From Candidatus Saccharimonadota bacterium (GTDB lineage: Bacteria; Patescibacteriota; Saccharimonadia; Saccharimonadales; Saccharimonadaceae): a stretch of 57,788 bases of DNA. Positions 35,726-43,337 of the stretch are shown piece by piece. The number at the start of each line of letters is the position of its first letter. Positions within the stretch are counted from its first letter, which is position 1. The position numbers were made by a program, and so were the translations under genes. The DNA is taken from positions 1 through 57,788 of the forward strand of contig JAFRBS010000018.1 of assembly GCA_017404725.1 (NCBI GenBank), in the 5' to 3' direction. The notes under the pieces are model-generated. The model made no database searches and had not been told where the DNA came from. It worked only from the letters and a program-made list of their open reading frames with translations.

Positions 35726-36570
35726 TGGCGAAAGGCGGTTTAGGACGAGGATTCGAGAGTTTAATTCCGACGGAATTAGTCGACGAGGAATTCGATCCGA
35801 CAGTTTCAGAAGATTTAGCGAATTCTTCGCTCGTCGAGATCAAGATCTCGGAGATTGTTCGCGACGAGGACCAGCCGAGGAAGAGTTTTGATGAAGCTGA
35901 GCTAGAGGACCTAGCGGTATCGATCAAAGAGCATGGGATTTTACAGCCGCTGGTTTTAGTTCGCGAAGAAGGCAAATATAAAATCGTAGCGGGTGAACGC
36001 AGGTGGCGCGCGGCGAAACTTGCGGGACTCTTAAAAGTTCCGGCGATCGTGCGAACTTTGGACGCGCAAAATCGCCTAGAGCTTTCGATTATCGAGAATG
36101 CGCAGCGCGAAGATCTTTCAGCAATCGAGCTTGCGACGGCGTACGCAAAGCTAAAGTCACAGTTTAATCTAACCGATAAAGAAATTGCGAAACGCGTAGG
36201 GAAGAGCGAGTCGAGTGTAAAAAATACCATGAGGCTCTTGGAACTTCCAGATTTTGCGAAGAAAGCGATGATGGAAAATAAACTTTCGGAAGGCGTAATG
36301 AGACCGCTTATTAAGGCTGAAGAAAGCTTAATAGAGCGCGCCGTGCCGATGATTGTGCGCGAAGGCTGGTCGGCGAGGAAAGTTGAACAATTTATTGCCA
36401 CGAACAAAAAGAAGAGTTCGGCGCGCGTGGTTAAAGCCTCGACATTCGTTAAAGAAGAGGCGAAACTGACTAAAAAATGGGGACATGAAGTTAGGATCTC
36501 TGCGCGTTCGGTTACGTTTTCTTGCAAGAATGAAAAGGACTTGCGCGAACTTCTGAAAAAACTTGGGTAG
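35725..36570 (+). CDS. parB: chromosome-partitioning protein ParB
   Basis: 281 residues. The CTP-binding box contains GERRWRA (about residue 90) and IENAQREDLSAIE, followed by a helix-turn-helix (LTDKEIAKRVGKSESSVKNTMRLLELP) and a C-terminal dimer domain. It loads at parS sites and slides as a clamp. I found no parS-like 16-mer in this window, so the centromere is elsewhere or divergent. Confidence 0.94.
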   Translation: MAKGGLGRGFESLIPTELVDEEFDPTVSEDLANSSLVEIKISEIVRDEDQPRKSFDEAELEDLAVSIKEHGILQPLVLVREEGKYKIVAGERRWRAAKLAGLLKVPAIVRTLDAQNRLELSIIENAQREDLSAIELATAYAKLKSQFNLTDKEIAKRVGKSESSVKNTMRLLELPDFAKKAMMENKLSEGVMRPLIKAEESLIERAVPMIVREGWSARKVEQFIATNKKKSSARVVKASTFVKEEAKLTKKWGHEVRISARSVTFSCKNEKDLRELLKKLG

Positions 36571-36575
36571 AGACT

Positions 36576-38015
36576 ATGGCGAGGAAGTCAAGAATCGATA
36601 AGGCGGTGGAAATAGCCACGAAGGCCCATGAGGGGCAGATGCGAAAAAGCGGCGATCCGTATATTGTTCACCCTATGGCGGTGATGAAAATTGTGCAGGA
36701 CTGGGGGATGGATGAGGACACGATTATCGCGGCGGTTTTGCACGATACGGTCGAAGATACAGAGATTACGCTTGAGGATATTCGGCGGGAATTTGGTGAG
36801 ACGGTGGCGTTTTTGGTTGATGGGGTAACGAAACTTTCTAAGGCGCGGTCGGGGATGCGCGATATCGACACATACCTTCCGGAAACGCGAGATAATTTGC
36901 TCCGGCTCTTAATTGCGATGGGTTCGGACGTACGGGTTCTGATTATTAAACTTGCGGATCGGCTACATAATATGCGGACGCTCTCGGCGCTTCCGCCGGA
37001 CAAACAAAAGAAAATCGCGAAAGAAACGCTGGAAGTTTTTGCGCCACTGGCAGATCGGCTGAACATGGGGCGATTGCGCGTAGAGATGGCAGATTTGGCG
37101 TTTTCGTATGTCGACCCAGGGCGATTTAAAGAACTTCAGGATTTGATCGAGGAATACAACCGTTCGGCGGAGAAAACTTTGGGCAAAATTAGAAAGGAAG
37201 TTTCGGAGCTGCTTGGTCGGGAGAAAATTCGGTTCTCGATCGACGGACGAGTAAAATCAGTTTATTCTCTGCATAAAAAGTTGGCGAAGCATAATCAGAA
37301 TATCGGCGAAATTTATGATTTAACGGCGCTTCGGATTATCGTGAGCGACATTACGGATTGTTATCTGGTTCTTGGGCTAATTCATTCGCTCTATACGCCG
37401 ATGTCGGGGCGGATTAAAGATTATATCGCGATGCCGAAACAGAATGGTTACCAGTCGCTACACACGACGGTAATTACGCCGGACAAGAAAATTATTGAGT
37501 TCCAGATTCGGACGCGTGAGATGCATGAGTATGCGGAGCGAGGTCTTGCGGCGTCGTTTTATTACAATGAACAGAAGCTGACCGAGAATTATCGGACGGG
37601 GAAGATTCAGCATCTGCCGACGTCGCTTCTTTGGATTTCTGAGCTTCAGACGACGGCGGCGCAGCTGCGCGAGGGGAAGAAAATTGACATGAAAAAGCTG
37701 AAGTTAAACCTGTTTGCGGACAAGATCTTTGTCTATACGCCGAAGGGAGATATTATCGACCTTCCGAACGGGGCGTTGCCGCTGGACTTTGCGTATCGGC
37801 TGCATTCGGAGATTGGAGAGCGGGTACTTGGCGTTAAAATTAATGGGAAAATGAGCAGTCTGAATACGCGGCTAAAACATGAGGATGTTGTTGAAATTAT
37901 CACGAGCAAGAAGCAGATGGCGCGGGCATCATGGTTTGATAAGATTTTTACGGCGCACGCGCGGAATAAATTGCGGGCACAGCTGCGTGGCAAAAATGGC
38001 CCAGATATGGTATAA
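36576..38015 (+). CDS. bifunctional (p)ppGpp synthetase/hydrolase, short RSH
   Basis: 479 residues. The hydrolase HD domain has HDTVEDTE near residue 56 and a paired ADRLHNMRTL. The synthetase domain follows (RVKSVYSLHKK, IKDYIAMPKQNGYQSLHTTV, EFQIRT), then a TGS domain (DKIFVYTPKGDIIDLPNGALPLDFAY). The C-terminal zinc-finger and ACT regions of full RelA/SpoT are absent, so ribosome-dependent activation may be reduced. The gene follows parB closely and is likely in the same operon. Confidence 0.92.
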   Translation: MARKSRIDKAVEIATKAHEGQMRKSGDPYIVHPMAVMKIVQDWGMDEDTIIAAVLHDTVEDTEITLEDIRREFGETVAFLVDGVTKLSKARSGMRDIDTYLPETRDNLLRLLIAMGSDVRVLIIKLADRLHNMRTLSALPPDKQKKIAKETLEVFAPLADRLNMGRLRVEMADLAFSYVDPGRFKELQDLIEEYNRSAEKTLGKIRKEVSELLGREKIRFSIDGRVKSVYSLHKKLAKHNQNIGEIYDLTALRIIVSDITDCYLVLGLIHSLYTPMSGRIKDYIAMPKQNGYQSLHTTVITPDKKIIEFQIRTREMHEYAERGLAASFYYNEQKLTENYRTGKIQHLPTSLLWISELQTTAAQLREGKKIDMKKLKLNLFADKIFVYTPKGDIIDLPNGALPLDFAYRLHSEIGERVLGVKINGKMSSLNTRLKHEDVVEIITSKKQMARASWFDKIFTAHARNKLRAQLRGKNGPDMV

Positions 38016-38016
38016 T
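38011..38016 (+). promoter_or_regulatory. -10 box of rnhA
   Basis: TATAAT in ATATGGTATAATT, ending 6 nt before the rnhA ATG at 38023; it overlaps the rsh stop region. Confidence 0.6.
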
Positions 38017-38022
38017 TAAGGC

Positions 38023-38475
38023 ATGAGAATATTTTGGACAGACGGGAGCGCGAATCCGAATCCTGGTCCTGGCGGGTACGCCGTGATCGAGGAGACTGCT
38101 GATGGGAGGTTTGTGCCGGTTCGTCTGGGGTCTGAGAAGAATTCTACGAATATTCGGATGGAGGGAGCGGCGATTGGTGCGGCGATAAAATGTGCGGCGC
38201 CGGAGAAATGTGAGATTCATACGGATTCGGAATTTTGGAAGAACGTCCTGGAGTCGTGGGCGCCAGGCTGGAAAGCGCAGAATTGGAAAAAGCGTGGCGG
38301 TCCGATCAAAAATCTAGAGTTAGTAAAGGCGGTATACTGGTTTTATGAGAAATACCAGCCGGAGATTATTTGGACGCGGGGACACGTCGGAACTGTTGGT
38401 AACGAGATGGCGGATGAATTTGCGAATAAGGCGAGAAAAGGCTTAACGATCGAAGAGTGGGAGAAGGAGAATTAA
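38023..38475 (+). CDS. rnhA: ribonuclease HI
   Basis: 150 residues. Catalytic acids appear in order: D7 (FWTDGSA), E (NIRMEGAA), D (EIHTDSEF), and D near the end (NEMADEFANK), with the conserved His in TRGHVG. It cuts RNA in RNA-DNA hybrids. The TAA is followed immediately by the ATG of the CYTH gene. Confidence 0.93.
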   Translation: MRIFWTDGSANPNPGPGGYAVIEETADGRFVPVRLGSEKNSTNIRMEGAAIGAAIKCAAPEKCEIHTDSEFWKNVLESWAPGWKAQNWKKRGGPIKNLELVKAVYWFYEKYQPEIIWTRGHVGTVGNEMADEFANKARKGLTIEEWEKEN

Positions 38476-39015
38476 ATGAAACGAGCGATTATTAAGACGA
38501 AGGTTAAAAATAAGGAAGAGCTTGATCGGCGGATGAAAGAGATTTCGCTTTCGTTCGAGCCGGTGATGTGGCAACATGACCGAGTATATCTGCCGCGGGG
38601 GTATCGGCCGAATATGAATATGCCGAGGATGATTATGCGGACGGAAATGAAGTCGGTCGAGAAGCCGGCGCGATATGTTTTGATTTTGAAAAGACATATC
38701 GCGGATTCGGGGGTCGACGTGGTTAACCAGACCCAGGTTAACGATTATGTCGAGACAGTGAATTTGATTCATCAGCTTGGGTTTGGGAATGCGGCGGAAG
38801 TTTCTCGGCGGCGGCAGGTGCTCCGGATCGGCGAGGACGCGGTAATGTATCTTGATAAAGTTGACCGAGTTCCGGGGTATTATCTGAAGATTGAGACGAA
38901 ATTGAACGATAGCGATAAGGTTTCGGAAGTGATGGAAGATTTAAAGCGGACGCTGAAGCTGTTTTCACAAGATGAGAAAACGATCACGAACGATACGTAT
39001 TTCGATTTGTTATAA
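38476..39015 (+). CDS. CYTH-domain protein
   Basis: 179 residues. Late part reads VNDYVETVNLIHQLGFGNAAEVSRRRQVLRI...VMYLDKVDRVPGYYLKIETKL, the CYTH pattern of triphosphate-binding enzymes (class IV adenylate cyclase and inorganic triphosphatase types). The N-terminal ExExK strand is degenerate (IIKTKVKNKEEL). It may bind triphosphorylated substrates. Directly follows rnhA and shares its promoter. Confidence 0.7.
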   Translation: MKRAIIKTKVKNKEELDRRMKEISLSFEPVMWQHDRVYLPRGYRPNMNMPRMIMRTEMKSVEKPARYVLILKRHIADSGVDVVNQTQVNDYVETVNLIHQLGFGNAAEVSRRRQVLRIGEDAVMYLDKVDRVPGYYLKIETKLNDSDKVSEVMEDLKRTLKLFSQDEKTITNDTYFDLL

Positions 39016-39036
39016 TAAATATATAAAGGAGGTTTT

Positions 39037-40014
39037 ATGAATGAATTTGATGTGTTTCAATGGGCGAACGAAGTAGATGAAATTAAGGGGAATGTTTCGG
39101 TCGAGTTGTTTTTGTTCAACAAAAATTATACGCCGTATAAGGTAAAATATTCGGAATCTTTGACGAACTCGGTCAAGGCGCTGTTCATGAATGAGGCAAT
39201 TAAATATGTCATCGAGGGTGCGGACAAGGGGCTGGAATGCCGCGAATATGAGAAAAGCGACGGGGAAGAAAAGATTGTTTATCGGACGAAGCTTTCGAAG
39301 GTTTCGCGAGCGGAAACGCTTCTACACCTGATCGAGAAGGAGTATAAAGACATCGATTATTTTTCGGACGATGAGTATGAATTTAAGAAAATTAAGGGAA
39401 TTCTCGCCAAGTTTTCGTACCCGGATTCTTCGACGGGAGACATGAAGTTTTTCTATATCGCGAAGGGGCTTTCGGCTTCGTCGGCGCTTAAAGGCGCGTC
39501 GTCTTGGGAGCTTAACGGGGAAAGTTTTGCGCCGTTTTCGGCGGAAGTGGCGATTAAGATGCCTTCGGACAATCAGGTCGCGATCGTTGGTGGCGACGTA
39601 GTGATTTTTAACCAGAAGAAGTTTGAGGTTTTGTTCCAGTATGATTATAAGACTCAGGTCATCGCCGAGGAAAAGGCAAAAGAGTTAACCGAGAAGTATA
39701 AGCTTTCGTTCGCAGAGGGTTTGACGCTTGATGCGCTCTTACAAGAGCGAAAACCAGCGCTTCGCAAAGTCCAGGCAATGTCGATCGAAGAAGAAATGTC
39801 GCAGGAACAGTTGATTAACTATGCGGATGAAATGCAGCTTGAACTGATGACGGACGACGATGGCTCGATTATTATCATGGACGATAAAGATCTCTCCATG
39901 TTCGTTAATTTGATTAATGAAGATTATTATGTTTCGCCGGTGAACGGGAAACGGTATGAGATTAAGTCGAAGAAACTACTGGCTGATGCCGAAGGTGAAC
40001 CGCCAAGAGGATAA
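39037..40014 (+). CDS. KwaB-like DUF4868 protein, no KwaA neighbour
   Basis: 325 residues, soluble. The middle and C-terminal parts match the DUF4868 family of Kiwa KwaB: VVIFNQKKFEVLFQYDYKTQVI, a helical stretch with LDALLQERKPALRKVQAMS, and INEDYYVSPVNGKRYEIKSKK. GGAGG precedes the ATG. A KwaA membrane partner is not encoded nearby; the next genes are an RHH-like antitoxin and a RelE-like toxin on the other strand. Anti-phage or other role is open. Confidence 0.65.
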   Translation: MNEFDVFQWANEVDEIKGNVSVELFLFNKNYTPYKVKYSESLTNSVKALFMNEAIKYVIEGADKGLECREYEKSDGEEKIVYRTKLSKVSRAETLLHLIEKEYKDIDYFSDDEYEFKKIKGILAKFSYPDSSTGDMKFFYIAKGLSASSALKGASSWELNGESFAPFSAEVAIKMPSDNQVAIVGGDVVIFNQKKFEVLFQYDYKTQVIAEEKAKELTEKYKLSFAEGLTLDALLQERKPALRKVQAMSIEEEMSQEQLINYADEMQLELMTDDDGSIIIMDDKDLSMFVNLINEDYYVSPVNGKRYEIKSKKLLADAEGEPPRG

Positions 40015-40332
40015 TTATTTTAGAATGGTTTCGAAGTCCTGTTTGTCGTGGAGAAATGCATCGATCCAAACCTCTGAATCGCTGGTGATATGATAGAAGA
40101 ATTTGTATTTGTGCTTTTTGAGATGAATCTTTCTAATTCCTCTTGCGCTTAGATCCTTGTCTTCACAAAAAGCGTGAGCTTCAGCATTGTAACTTATCAA
40201 TGCCAGAGTATTTTTGACGTCTGCATAAAGATTGTTAGCGGCGAAGCCATCTCTAAGCTCGTACAAAATATACACGAAAGTTTTTCTAAGACTTGCCTTA
40301 CTGTCGTCGGAAAGCGTAATTTTAAAGGCCAT
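40015..40332 (-). CDS. RelE/ParE-like toxin
   Basis: 105 residues of the RelE/ParE type, with IRKIHLKKHKYKFFYHI and WIDAFLHDKQDFETILK giving the beta-strand core. It overlaps its antitoxin gene by 11 bp and follows it on the minus strand. The stop adjoins the convergent DUF4868 gene. The target is unknown. Confidence 0.75.
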   Translation of the reverse strand: MAFKITLSDDSKASLRKTFVYILYELRDGFAANNLYADVKNTLALISYNAEAHAFCEDKDLSARGIRKIHLKKHKYKFFYHITSDSEVWIDAFLHDKQDFETILK

Positions 40333-40570
40333 ATTCTTCGTGGAACTCTTTCTGAACTTCCTCCCACGAATAACCTTCGCCTCGCTTACTTTGTTCTATA
40401 GATTTATCGATCAGGGCCAGAAATTCTTTTTTGGTATATCTTTTTAAGTCCACCCTTTCTTGCTGTCGTTTCCGTTTCGCTAGAATTTGTTTAATATATT
40501 TCTGCACATTAAGCATCTCCGCCTCAGAGAGGCGATTAACCATAGAGATTGTAGCTTCTGCTGTAGTCAT
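40322..40570 (-). CDS. small antitoxin
   Basis: 82 residues. A helical N-terminus (ISMVNRLSEAEMLNVQKYIKQIL) followed by a basic stretch and an acidic end (YSWEEVQKEFHEEYGL), the layout of Phd/RelB-type antitoxins. The minus-strand TATAAT (40577-40582) ends 6 nt before the ATG and overlaps a perfect 12-bp palindrome, so it likely represses itself. Confidence 0.7.
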   Translation of the reverse strand: MTTAEATISMVNRLSEAEMLNVQKYIKQILAKRKRQQERVDLKRYTKKEFLALIDKSIEQSKRGEGYSWEEVQKEFHEEYGL

Positions 40571-40576
40571 GACTTC

Positions 40577-40592
40577 ATTATATCATATGATA
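40577..40592 (-). promoter_or_regulatory. TA promoter with 12-bp palindrome
   Basis: The minus-strand TATAAT (40577-40582) is partly inside TATCATATGATA (40581-40592). Confidence 0.6.
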
Positions 40593-40595
40593 CAT

Positions 40596-40628
40596 AATAA
40601 ATAAACCCCAGAAGGGGGTTTATTTATT
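40596..40628 (-). terminator. pilin terminator
   Basis: A stem of ~14 bp (AAACCCC with GGGG plus AT pairs) and an AGAA loop lies just downstream of the pilin gene on the minus strand. Confidence 0.7.
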
Positions 40629-40646
40629 ATACATAGGTTTGGTTTA

Positions 40647-41189
40647 TTAGCTATTAGAGCCGCAGAAGACACCACCGCCTTCGAGTTTGTAAACGAAAGC
40701 GAGCTGACGGTTAGAGCCGGTCGCTTCTACTACATTTTCGCCTTCGCATTTGCCTTTATGATAAACATAAATAGTGTGGTCGAAATCTGTTGGAGCAGTA
40801 TAATTTGTGTAATCGCCCTTATCATTAATGATATAGTTAGTTCCATCCGGGTCAATAAATTCGCCTTCGCCTTCGGTATCTGGAATATTTATGCTATCTT
40901 CAGGCAGTTGTCTCATGTAGTTTTTGAGGAAAGCGCCCCAGCCGTTACCGTTAACCTTTGTGTCGATGCCAGTACTAGATGGCACTTTACCACGGTTATT
41001 GGATTGGTAATTTGTAATTTGGGTCGAGAAGCCAGAAAGATCGTCGCGGCGCTGGGTGTCGCGCTGGGAGCGCTGGAGAGCCGGGAGGGCTAAGAAGACC
41101 ATCAAGAAGATAAGGCCGGCGATAGCCAAGACGAGGACAACCTCGATGATGGTGAAACCTGATTTTGATTTGGAGTGATTCTTTAACAT
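40647..41189 (-). CDS. type IV pilin / pseudopilin
   Basis: 180 residues. The prepilin cleavage motif SGFTIIEVVLVLAIAG puts cleavage after G11 with F12 first and E16 as the conserved Glu+5, followed by a hydrophobic helix. The globular part is C-terminal and has two Cys late (CEGENV, FCGSNS), which the DsbA-like enzyme might join. Its peptidase is the next gene on the opposite strand. Confidence 0.88.
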   Translation of the reverse strand: MLKNHSKSKSGFTIIEVVLVLAIAGLIFLMVFLALPALQRSQRDTQRRDDLSGFSTQITNYQSNNRGKVPSSTGIDTKVNGNGWGAFLKNYMRQLPEDSINIPDTEGEGEFIDPDGTNYIINDKGDYTNYTAPTDFDHTIYVYHKGKCEGENVVEATGSNRQLAFVYKLEGGGVFCGSNS

Positions 41190-41294
41190 ATTTCCTCTTT
41201 ACTTAAAATCTTTTATTACACTTATGTCTATAATATAGCAAGTTTGATGAAAATGCAAGTGTTTTTTGGTTTTTTGAGATTTTTCGGCGTGTGA

Positions 41295-41300
41295 TATAAT
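41295..41300 (+). promoter_or_regulatory. -10 box of prepilin peptidase gene
   Basis: TATAAT in GTGATATAATA, ending 6 nt before the ATG at 41307. Confidence 0.55.
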
Positions 41301-41306
41301 AGGAAT

Positions 41307-42116
41307 ATGAACGAGGTAGTGTTTTTAGCGATTTTGTTTGTTTTCGGGGCGGTTTTTGGGAGCTTTGCGTGTTGTCAGGCTTGGCGGCTGAGGCTTAAAG
41401 AAGAGGGGAAGAAAAGCCCGGGGAAACGATCGGTTTGTATGAGTTGTGGGAGAAAATTGAAGTTCTCTGAGAATTTGCCAATATTATCTTGGGTATTTTT
41501 GAAAGGAAGATGTAAAGAATGTAGAGCCAAAATTGGAAAGGCAGAAATCCTGAGTGAGATTGGACTTGCGACAGTGTTTATACTAATTGGAATGTATTTT
41601 TACGATTCAGTTTTTGTCAGCGTAGGAGGTAGCTTCCCGCTAGTGGCGATTTTGAAGATGGTGCTAGTACTATTTGCGGTAGTGGCGATGTGGGTTGTCG
41701 TGGTTTATGATGCGAAGTGGGGAAGGATGCCGAATATGGGGCTACTGTTTGCGAATATTTTTGCGGCGGCATATCTGATCGTTACGATAATTTTCGAAGG
41801 GGTTGCGCCGCTGAGCCTTATCGGGGCAATTGGATTTTTGCCGGGGCTGTATTATGTATTATATATATTCTCGAAAGAGAAGCTGGTCGGGGGAGGAGAT
41901 TGGCTTTTAGCATTAGCGGTGGCGATGATTCTGCCAAACTGGTTTTTGGCGCTCGCGGTACTTTTTGTAGCGAACTTTCTTGCAAGTATTTTCTCGGTCC
42001 CAATTATGTTAAAAGAAGGGAAGAAAGCACAAGTTCCGTTTGGGCCGTTCTTATTCACGGGGTTTTTAATAGTTTTTATGCTGCAGGAAATCTTACTAAA
42101 GATCGGGCTGAGCTAA
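41307..42116 (+). CDS. prepilin peptidase (A24, PilD-like)
   Basis: 269 residues, several membrane segments. FGSF near 18 and two CxxC pairs (CMSC, CKEC) form the N-terminal zinc-bound part. The two catalytic Asp motifs are YDAKWGRMPN and GGGDW. It cleaves and may methylate the pilin encoded opposite. Its stop overlaps the convergent transporter gene by 4 bp. Confidence 0.92.
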   Translation: MNEVVFLAILFVFGAVFGSFACCQAWRLRLKEEGKKSPGKRSVCMSCGRKLKFSENLPILSWVFLKGRCKECRAKIGKAEILSEIGLATVFILIGMYFYDSVFVSVGGSFPLVAILKMVLVLFAVVAMWVVVVYDAKWGRMPNMGLLFANIFAAAYLIVTIIFEGVAPLSLIGAIGFLPGLYYVLYIFSKEKLVGGGDWLLALAVAMILPNWFLALAVLFVANFLASIFSVPIMLKEGKKAQVPFGPFLFTGFLIVFMLQEILLKIGLS

Positions 42117-43198
42117 TCGCGCAGGGCTTTAATATTCGGGTATTCGTCGATTAAGACTTTGATTACGCCGGCGATCGGGATCGAAATGATCGCCCCGAGC
42201 AGGCCAAACGCGTACATGCCGATTGTAATCGAAACAAGAATTACCAAAGTCGGAAGTTTTAAAGAGTTACCCTGAACTTTCGGCGCAATAATGTTATTTT
42301 CAATTTGTAGATATACGATATAGAACACTAGGAAAACACCGCCCGCAATCGGATTTTGGAAAATCAAAAGCAGGGAAATCAGCCCGCAAGAAATAATCGG
42401 ACCGAACATCGGAATTAGGTAAAATACTGCCGCGATTAGCGCCATCGGGAAGGCAAATCCAGAGGAAAATCCGAAAATCAGCGACAGCACGAACGTCGTT
42501 AGTCCGACCACGATTCCGTCTAATACCCCGACGAGTACCTGGCCGGTTACATATTTCGAAATTACGCCGGCGGTTTTGCTTAAAATCCGTGCCGCAAGTT
42601 TTCCGGCCTCGGTATTTTTCCCGGTAACTTTCTTTCTTAGCCAGTCTACGAGCCCTGGGCCTTGGACCATGAACAATACTGTTAAGACTATGGTCAAAAC
42701 TAGTCCGGTCAGGAAACTCGTAACTGTTCCGATTCCGGAAACTAAGATCCCGGAAGCGTTTTTCACGAAGTCGGACGAGAAGCTTTTTACTGCCGTAATG
42801 GCCTGGTCTGAGAAGTTGTCTACGCCGAAGTTGGCAAAGAATTTGTTCACTCCGTCGAGCCCGCCTACGGAGTTTTGGATCATTTCTGGCGCTTGTTTTA
42901 CGAAGCGCACCGTTTCGTTCGCGACCATCGGCCCGATAATTGCTACCGCCGTCCCCACGACGATGAACACGATCGCTACCGCGGTTATCGCCGTCAGCGC
43001 TGGCCGGCTTTTTTTCTTGTCTATGCGGTCAAGTTTATTTGCGAGCGGTTTAATCGCGATGGCTAAGAAAATCGAGAGCCCGACGATGATTAAACCTTCG
43101 GCCGCCCAGAGAATCATAGCGATAATTAGCGACAAGACCGCCAGGACGATCCAGAATCTGAAAAATGTTTTTGTGTCAACTTCAATTGTTCGTGACAT
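42113..43198 (-). CDS. AI-2E family transporter
   Basis: 361 residues from the ATG at 43196-43198, which has AAGGAGG just upstream; a longer start is not supported. About eight membrane helices with a soluble region (APEMIQNSVGGL...SDFVKNASG) and the late FYLIPMFGPIISC and PKVQGNSLKLPTLVI segments identify the family. Proteins of this family move small molecules or Na+; the substrate is unknown. A minus-strand TATAAT (43217-43222) lies just upstream. Confidence 0.85.
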   Translation of the reverse strand: MSRTIEVDTKTFFRFWIVLAVLSLIIAMILWAAEGLIIVGLSIFLAIAIKPLANKLDRIDKKKSRPALTAITAVAIVFIVVGTAVAIIGPMVANETVRFVKQAPEMIQNSVGGLDGVNKFFANFGVDNFSDQAITAVKSFSSDFVKNASGILVSGIGTVTSFLTGLVLTIVLTVLFMVQGPGLVDWLRKKVTGKNTEAGKLAARILSKTAGVISKYVTGQVLVGVLDGIVVGLTTFVLSLIFGFSSGFAFPMALIAAVFYLIPMFGPIISCGLISLLLIFQNPIAGGVFLVFYIVYLQIENNIIAPKVQGNSLKLPTLVILVSITIGMYAFGLLGAIISIPIAGVIKVLIDEYPNIKALRD

Positions 43199-43235
43199 TT
43201 CGCCTCCTTTTTCCACATTATACCACAAAAAATGA

Positions 43236-43241
43236 TATAAT
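43236..43241 (+). promoter_or_regulatory. tRNA-Pro(CGG) promoter -10
   Basis: TATAAT, with the start expected within 3 nt of the mature tRNA 5' end. Confidence 0.55.
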
Positions 43242-43251
43242 AATAATATGT

Positions 43252-43327
43252 CTGGGTGTGGCGCAGTTGGTAGCGCGCAGCGTTCGGGACGCTGAGGTCG
43301 TCGGTTCAAGTCCGATCACCCAGACCA
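43252..43327 (+). tRNA. tRNA-Pro (CGG)
   Basis: Acceptor CTGGGTG/CACCCAG, anticodon loop TTCGGGA reading CGG, T arm TCGG-TTCAAGT-CCGA, encoded CCA at 43325-43327. The glycosyltransferase ATG follows 10 nt after CCA, so they may be one transcript. Confidence 0.9.
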
Positions 43328-43337
43328 GGAACTATAT

